A program made the position numbers and the translations under genes. Positions 5,560 to 8,882 of a stretch of DNA of 8,882 nucleotides are shown here, in pieces (position 1 is the stretch's first letter; each line of letters opens with the position of its first letter). The notes beneath the pieces are model-generated. The model worked only from the letters and a program-made list of their open reading frames with translations. It was not told where the DNA came from and did not search any database. Source of the DNA: Oscillospiraceae bacterium (GTDB lineage: Bacteria > Bacillota > Clostridia > Oscillospirales > Oscillospiraceae); NCBI GenBank assembly GCA_017521875.1, contig JAFXBH010000048.1:1-8882 (forward strand). The letters are read 5' to 3'.

Positions 5560-7017
5560 ATGCTATACCATTCCACCAGGAATAATCAAATATCCGTGGA
5601 CAGCGCACAGGCGGTGCTATCTGGTCTTGCGCCCGACGGCGGTTTGTATGTACCTGCTGCTCTGCCCCAAATTGATGTGGAAGCCTGCCTGCAGGAGAAC
5701 ACTATGGCGATGGCCGCCCGGATCATCGGCGCCATGCTGCCGGATATTCCCAATATGGAGACCCTGGTATCCCGCGCTTATCAGGGCAAATTCCAGACCG
5801 AAGAACTGACTCCCACCGTAGATACCGGCAAGTTTACCGTGCTGGAACTGTTCCGGGGCCCTACCTCTGCATTTAAGGATGTGGCGCTGTGTATGTTGCC
5901 CCAACTGCTGACTGCCGCCAAGAGAGAAAAGGGAATGCAGGAGGATATTCTGATTCTCACCGCTACTTCCGGCGATACCGGCAAGGCTGCTCTGGCTGGT
6001 TTTGCAGATGTAGAGGGCGTCAAGATCTGCGTGTTCTATCCCCAAGGTGGTGTATCTGCGGTGCAGAGAGCCCAGATGGTCACCCAAGAGGGTAACAATG
6101 TGGCGGTCTGTGCCGTAGAGGGCAACTTCGACGATGCCCAGACCGGTGTGAAGAATATCTTCGCCAGCGCCGTGGAGGGAAGACTGCCTGCCGGTAACCG
6201 GCTGCGTCTGTCCACTGCAAACTCCATTAACATTGGCCGTCTGGCACCCCAAATTACCTACTATTTCAAGGCCTACGCAGACTTGCTCCGCCGGGGTCAG
6301 ATCACCATGGGAGACAAGGTGAATTTCTGTGTTCCCACCGGTAACTTTGGCGACATTTTAGCCGGTTGGCTGGCAAAGCGGCTGGGTCTGCCTGTGGGCA
6401 AACTGGTCTGCGCTTCCAATGCCAATAATGTGCTGACTGACTTCATCGAAACCGGTACATACGACCGTCGCAGACCTCTCCATAAGACCGCATCTCCCTC
6501 TATGGACATTCTGGTGTCCTCTAATTTGGAGCGGCTTCTGTACTTCCTGTCCGGGGATACAGAGTTGGTGGCAAATCTTATGAAGCAACTGAATACCGAT
6601 GGTTTCTATACTGTACCCGATAGCCTGAAACAGGCAATTGCCGAGGAATTCTGGGCAGGCTACTGCGACGATGCCAAGGCCAAGGAAACCATCAAAAATG
6701 TATTTGATAACCAACATTACCTCTGCGATACCCATACCGCTACCGGCTGGGCAGTGGCAGAAGATTATGTAAACCAAACCGGTGACACCCGTCCTATGGT
6801 AGTGTTGTCTACCGCCTCTCCCTACAAATTCCCCGCCGCGGTACTGTCCTCTCTGGAAGAAGCCCCGGAAATGGACGAATTTGATCAGATGGAGTACCTG
6901 TCTAAGTCCACCGGCACCGTCATTCCCAACAACCTGTCCGGTCTCCGGGAAAAGGAAGAACGCCACACCGGCGTGATCGCCAAAGACGCTATGCTGGACT
7001 TTGTGATGGCGCTGTAA
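5560..7017 (+). CDS. thrC: Threonine synthase
   Basis: The 485-aa PLP enzyme converts O-phosphohomoserine to L-threonine and phosphate, the last step of the pathway. The PLP-binding lysine is Lys106 in GPTSAFKD. The phosphate-binding loop TSGDTGKAAL lies at 136-145. The N-terminal segment SGLAPDGGLYVP (21-32) is the usual opening of the bacterial long-form enzyme, and PTGNFGDILAGWLAK is present further on. Length fits that form. The start at 5560 is set by AAGGAGG (5548-5554) and by homology of the MLYHSTRN opening. The open frame running back to 5386 crosses promoter elements and is not credible as coding. The gene is first in a two-gene operon with thrB, divergent from hom. Confidence 0.97.
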   Translation: MLYHSTRNNQISVDSAQAVLSGLAPDGGLYVPAALPQIDVEACLQENTMAMAARIIGAMLPDIPNMETLVSRAYQGKFQTEELTPTVDTGKFTVLELFRGPTSAFKDVALCMLPQLLTAAKREKGMQEDILILTATSGDTGKAALAGFADVEGVKICVFYPQGGVSAVQRAQMVTQEGNNVAVCAVEGNFDDAQTGVKNIFASAVEGRLPAGNRLRLSTANSINIGRLAPQITYYFKAYADLLRRGQITMGDKVNFCVPTGNFGDILAGWLAKRLGLPVGKLVCASNANNVLTDFIETGTYDRRRPLHKTASPSMDILVSSNLERLLYFLSGDTELVANLMKQLNTDGFYTVPDSLKQAIAEEFWAGYCDDAKAKETIKNVFDNQHYLCDTHTATGWAVAEDYVNQTGDTRPMVVLSTASPYKFPAAVLSSLEEAPEMDEFDQMEYLSKSTGTVIPNNLSGLREKEERHTGVIAKDAMLDFVMAL

Positions 7018-7028
7018 AGGAGAAAAAT

Positions 7029-7910
7029 ATGAATGCAGTAACCATTCGCGTACCGGCCACCACTGCCAATTTGGGCCCTGGATTCGATGCCTTTGGCTGC
7101 GCCCTGCAACTGTATACCGATGTTACCTTTGAGGAGACGGAAAGCGGCCTGGAGATCACCGGCTGCGACGAGGAATTTACCGGTCCGGATAATCTGGCCT
7201 ATGTGTCCTACTGCGCTGTGCTGGCATCCCTGAGTGAGGAAGTCAAAGGCGTGAAGATCCATATTGACGCCCACATTCCCATCTGCCGTGGCTTGGGATC
7301 TTCTGCAGCCTTGCTGGTAGCCGGTGCGATGGGCGCCAATGTGCTGCGGGGCAACCGCTTGTCCACCCAAGGACTTTTGAACATCACCAATGCTATGGAA
7401 GGTCACCCCGACAACCTGGCGCCTGCTTTCTTCGGCGGCCTGACTGCCTCTAAGGTAGACGGTGGCCTGCCGGTAACGGTGAGTTTTCCCCTCCATCCGG
7501 ATTGGGAATTTCTGGCGCTGATTCCCGACTTTGATATGCCCACGGTGAAAGCCAGAGCCGTGCTGCCGGAGCAGGTGAGCCGTGCCGACGCCATTTATAA
7601 CATTTCCCACGGCGCCATGGTGCTGAAGGCTTTGGAACTGGGCGACGAGAAACTGCTCCGTAATGCTATGCAGGATAAACTTCACCAGCCCTACCGGAAA
7701 CATATGGTTGCTGATTATGAAACTATTGAAGGCTTGGTGCGGACTGCCGGTGCGGCATTCTGCCTCAGCGGTGCAGGCCCTACGCTTTTGTGCATTACCC
7801 GGGATAAGACCCTGAAAGACAGACTCTCCAAGAAACTCCCCACCGTCACCCAACAGAATTGGGAGATTATGCCCTTGCATGTAACATTTGAGGGCGCAAA
7901 AGTGCTGTAA
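7029..7910 (+). CDS. thrB: Homoserine kinase (GHMP family)
   Basis: The 293-aa kinase phosphorylates homoserine with ATP to give O-phosphohomoserine, the substrate of the threonine synthase encoded just upstream. GHMP motifs are in order: VPATTANLGPGFDAFG (8-23), the ATP-binding loop CRGLGSSAALLVAG (86-99), EGHPDNLAPAFFGG (124-137), and the C-terminal glycine loop LSGAGPT (246-252). Length is normal for the family. AAAGGAG (7016-7022) overlaps the thrC stop and sits 6 bases before ATG; the 11-bp gap shows co-transcription and probably coupling. No clear rho-independent terminator follows before the next promoter, so some read-through into the ribosomal-protein operon is possible. Confidence 0.97.
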   Translation: MNAVTIRVPATTANLGPGFDAFGCALQLYTDVTFEETESGLEITGCDEEFTGPDNLAYVSYCAVLASLSEEVKGVKIHIDAHIPICRGLGSSAALLVAGAMGANVLRGNRLSTQGLLNITNAMEGHPDNLAPAFFGGLTASKVDGGLPVTVSFPLHPDWEFLALIPDFDMPTVKARAVLPEQVSRADAIYNISHGAMVLKALELGDEKLLRNAMQDKLHQPYRKHMVADYETIEGLVRTAGAAFCLSGAGPTLLCITRDKTLKDRLSKKLPTVTQQNWEIMPLHVTFEGAKVL

Positions 7911-7929
7911 TAGTGCGAAAAAGTTGGAA

Positions 7930-7951
7930 AAACCCCTTGACTTTTGGGTTT
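7930..7951. repeat. Inverted repeat around the rplU -35 box
   Basis: AAACCC (7930-7935) and GGGTTT (7946-7951) are exact reverse complements with the -35 box between them. The following sequence is CCCTCTG, not a T-run, so it is a poor terminator for thrB. It may be an operator or chance. Confidence 0.3.
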
Positions 7952-7965
7952 CCCTCTGCTAAAAT
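7937..7965 (+). promoter_or_regulatory. Sigma-A promoter of rplU-prp-rpmA
   Basis: TTGACT (7937-7942) and TAAAAT (7960-7965) are separated by exactly 17 bases, each one mismatch from consensus. Transcription should start near 7972, leaving a leader of about 210 nt before rplU. This is the strongest promoter match in the window. Confidence 0.8.
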
Positions 7966-8012
7966 AGTCAAGCCGCATTGAAAAGGTTTAAGTTGGTGCG
8001 CCCAAAAGCACG

Positions 8013-8121
8013 ATTATGCTGTCATTGCGAACCAGTGACCGATGTCACTGGTGTGGCAATCTAAAGCATAATACGGCACTTGAGATTCCCACGCCAGTGT
8101 GAGCACTGGCTCGGAATGACA
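8013..8121. repeat. MITE-like inverted-repeat element in the rplU leader
   Basis: The ends TGTCATTGCGA (8020-8030) and TCGGAATGACA (8111-8121) are inverted repeats with one mismatch. Inside are two strong hairpins. The first has CCAGTGAC (8032-8039) and GTCACTGG (8044-8051) around CGAT, with TTGC/GCAA outside that and ATTATGCT (8013-8020) and AGCATAAT (8065-8072) at the base. The second has GCCAGTG (8093-8099) and CACTGGC (8104-8110) around TGAG, with ATTCC/GGAAT outside. The two halves are themselves reverse-complement relatives. Such short non-coding palindromic elements are usually dispersed in many copies. No target-site duplication is obvious. The element would be transcribed in the 5' leader of rplU. 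Confidence 0.75.
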
Positions 8122-8181
8122 AAATAGGGGTACACCCGCCTTTAGAGCGAGTCTACACAAATAAAAAGTAGGTGAAAAAGA

Positions 8182-8493
8182 ATGAAAGCAGTTATCGTTA
8201 CCGGAGGTAAGCAGTACACCGTGTCTGAAGGCGATGTGATCTACATCGAGAAGTTGGACGTGGAGGCTGAATCTACCGTCAAGTTCGACCAGGTTCTGGC
8301 TATTCTGGACGGCGAGAACTCTAAGATCGGCGCTCCCGTTGTTGAGGGTGCTACCGTAGAGGCTAAGGCTATCAAGAACGGCAAGGCTAAGAAGATCATT
8401 GTCTTCAAGTACAAGGCCAAGAAGAACGAGAAGAAGAAGCAGGGCCATCGTCAGCCCTACACCAAGGTGGAAATCACCAAGATCGCACTGTAA
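8182..8493 (+). CDS. rplU: Large-subunit ribosomal protein bL21
   Basis: The 103-aa protein binds 23S rRNA in the 50S subunit. The opening [20 protein letters not shown] is typical of L21, and it continues with a beta-rich body, [19 protein letters not shown], and the basic tail [20 protein letters not shown], ending in VEITKIAL. Length matches the family. AGGTGA (8170-8175) is an adequate ribosome site 6 bases before the ATG. Codon use here is strongly biased (AAG, ATC, GTT), as expected of a highly expressed gene. It is followed two bases later by prp and then rpmA, the conserved Firmicutes order. The long leader might hold an autoregulatory L21 site, but I could not recognise one with confidence, and the repeat element occupies much of it. 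Confidence 0.97.
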   Translation: MKAVIVTGGKQYTVSEGDVIYIEKLDVEAESTVKFDQVLAILDGENSKIGAPVVEGATVEAKAIKNGKAKKIIVFKYKAKKNEKKKQGHRQPYTKVEITKIAL

Positions 8494-8495
8494 TT

Positions 8496-8819
8496 ATGAC
8501 AAGATGCGAGTTTTATATGGAGGAAGGCAGAATCACAGGATTCTCCGTCTCCGGACACAGTGGCTATGCCGAGGCTGGACAGGACATTGTCTGTGCCGCC
8601 ATCTCCGCTGTGGTTGCAATGGCTGAAGCCACCATCAATGATGTGTGTGGCGCAAAGGCCAAGGTGCGGGTCAAACAAGAGGATGCCCGGATTACTCTGA
8701 CCCTCCCCACATCCTGCGACGAGGAAGAGAGCGTGCAGGCAGTGCTTGCAGGATTGCTCCTTTACTTATGCAGTTTGCGGGACGAATATCCGGATCATAT
8801 CGAAGTTTTGGAGGTGTAA
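8496..8819 (+). CDS. prp: Prp cysteine protease that processes ribosomal protein L27 (YsxB family)
   Basis: The 107-aa protein belongs to the Prp/YsxB family, which removes the N-terminal extension of L27 in Firmicutes. The catalytic pair is visible as His21 in SGHSGYAEAGQD and Cys33 in IVCAAISAV; spacing and context match the His/Cys of the Staphylococcus aureus enzyme. The C-terminal part is a typical small alpha/beta fold ending in LEV. It begins two bases after the rplU stop with no clear ribosome site of its own, so translation is probably coupled to rplU. Its last codons contain the ribosome site of rpmA. The placement between L21 and L27 and the cleavable L27 start next door make the function secure. 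Confidence 0.94.
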   Translation: MTRCEFYMEEGRITGFSVSGHSGYAEAGQDIVCAAISAVVAMAEATINDVCGAKAKVRVKQEDARITLTLPTSCDEEESVQAVLAGLLLYLCSLRDEYPDHIEVLEV

Positions 8820-8823
8820 CACC

Positions 8824-8882
8824 ATGATGAAAATTGGTATTCAGTTCTTCGCTCACCATAAGGGCGGCGGTTCTACTAAGAA
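8824..8882 (+). CDS. rpmA: Ribosomal protein bL27, N-terminal part with cleavable extension (truncated by window end)
   Basis: Nineteen full codons are visible: MMKIGIQFFAHHKGGGSTKK-like to the window end. IQFFA is the conserved Prp recognition sequence; by analogy with S. aureus L27 cleavage falls after the alanine, leaving a mature start HHKGGGST. The mature N-terminus of L27 reaches toward the peptidyl-transferase centre, so uncleaved protein would interfere there. GGAGG (8810-8814) lies inside the end of prp, 9 bases from the first ATG (8824) and 12 from the second (8827), favouring the first. The rest lies outside the window. Confidence 0.93.
   Translation, partial: MMKIGIQFFAHHKGGGSTK

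Noticed and set aside
6885..7880. 331-codon open frame antisense to thrB
   Set aside because: It lies across the intact homoserine kinase gene. The translation has no recognisable family features.
7972..8181. Canonical L21 leader RNA motif
   Set aside because: A long leader exists, but I could not match it to the known motif by eye and the inverted-repeat element dominates it. A covariance-model search would decide.
8014..8448. 144-codon antisense frame over the repeat element and rplU
   Set aside because: The C-terminal-looking CHSEPVLTLAWESQ comes from the palindromic repeat read as protein and the rest is antisense to rplU.

Overview
The window looks like chromosomal DNA of a Gram-positive Clostridia bacterium, probably a gut Oscillospiraceae/Ruminococcaceae relative. 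The reasons are strong AGGAGG-type ribosome sites, sigma-A promoters, an L21-Prp-L27 operon whose L27 carries the Firmicutes-type cleavable N-terminal extension, and moderately GC-rich core genes. Genus is an inference; nothing here fixes it.

Region 1 (1 to about 1841, AT-rich, accessory). The first ~170 bases hold the tail of an upstream protein, apparently frameshifted. Its stop codon overlaps the ribosome site of a 296-aa predicted lipoprotein (184-1074). Next come a 79-bp repeat copy, a short stray piece of an Rhs/YD-repeat protein (1135-1416), a 106-aa three-helix membrane protein (1433-1753) and a second copy of the 79-bp repeat. The pattern of tip, small downstream gene, repeat, tip, small downstream gene, repeat resembles an array of polymorphic-toxin tips with candidate immunity genes. 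That reading is an inference.

Region 2 (1844-7910, core metabolism). This is a complete aspartate-to-threonine pathway in two divergent units. hom, lysC and asd run leftwards from a strong promoter near 5436-5464 to a hairpin terminator at 1841-1874. thrC and thrB run rightwards. LysC phosphorylates aspartate, Asd reduces the product to the semialdehyde, Hom makes homoserine, ThrB phosphorylates it and ThrC makes threonine. The 198-bp divergent intergenic region holds overlapping promoter candidates, a palindrome at the hom -35 box, and a structured thrC leader with a short hairpin followed by six T.

Region 3 (7911-8882, translation). A near-consensus promoter sits at 7937-7965. Its roughly 210-nt leader carries a ~100-bp inverted-repeat element, then rplU (L21), prp (the L27-processing protease) and the start of rpmA (L27), which is cut by the window end.
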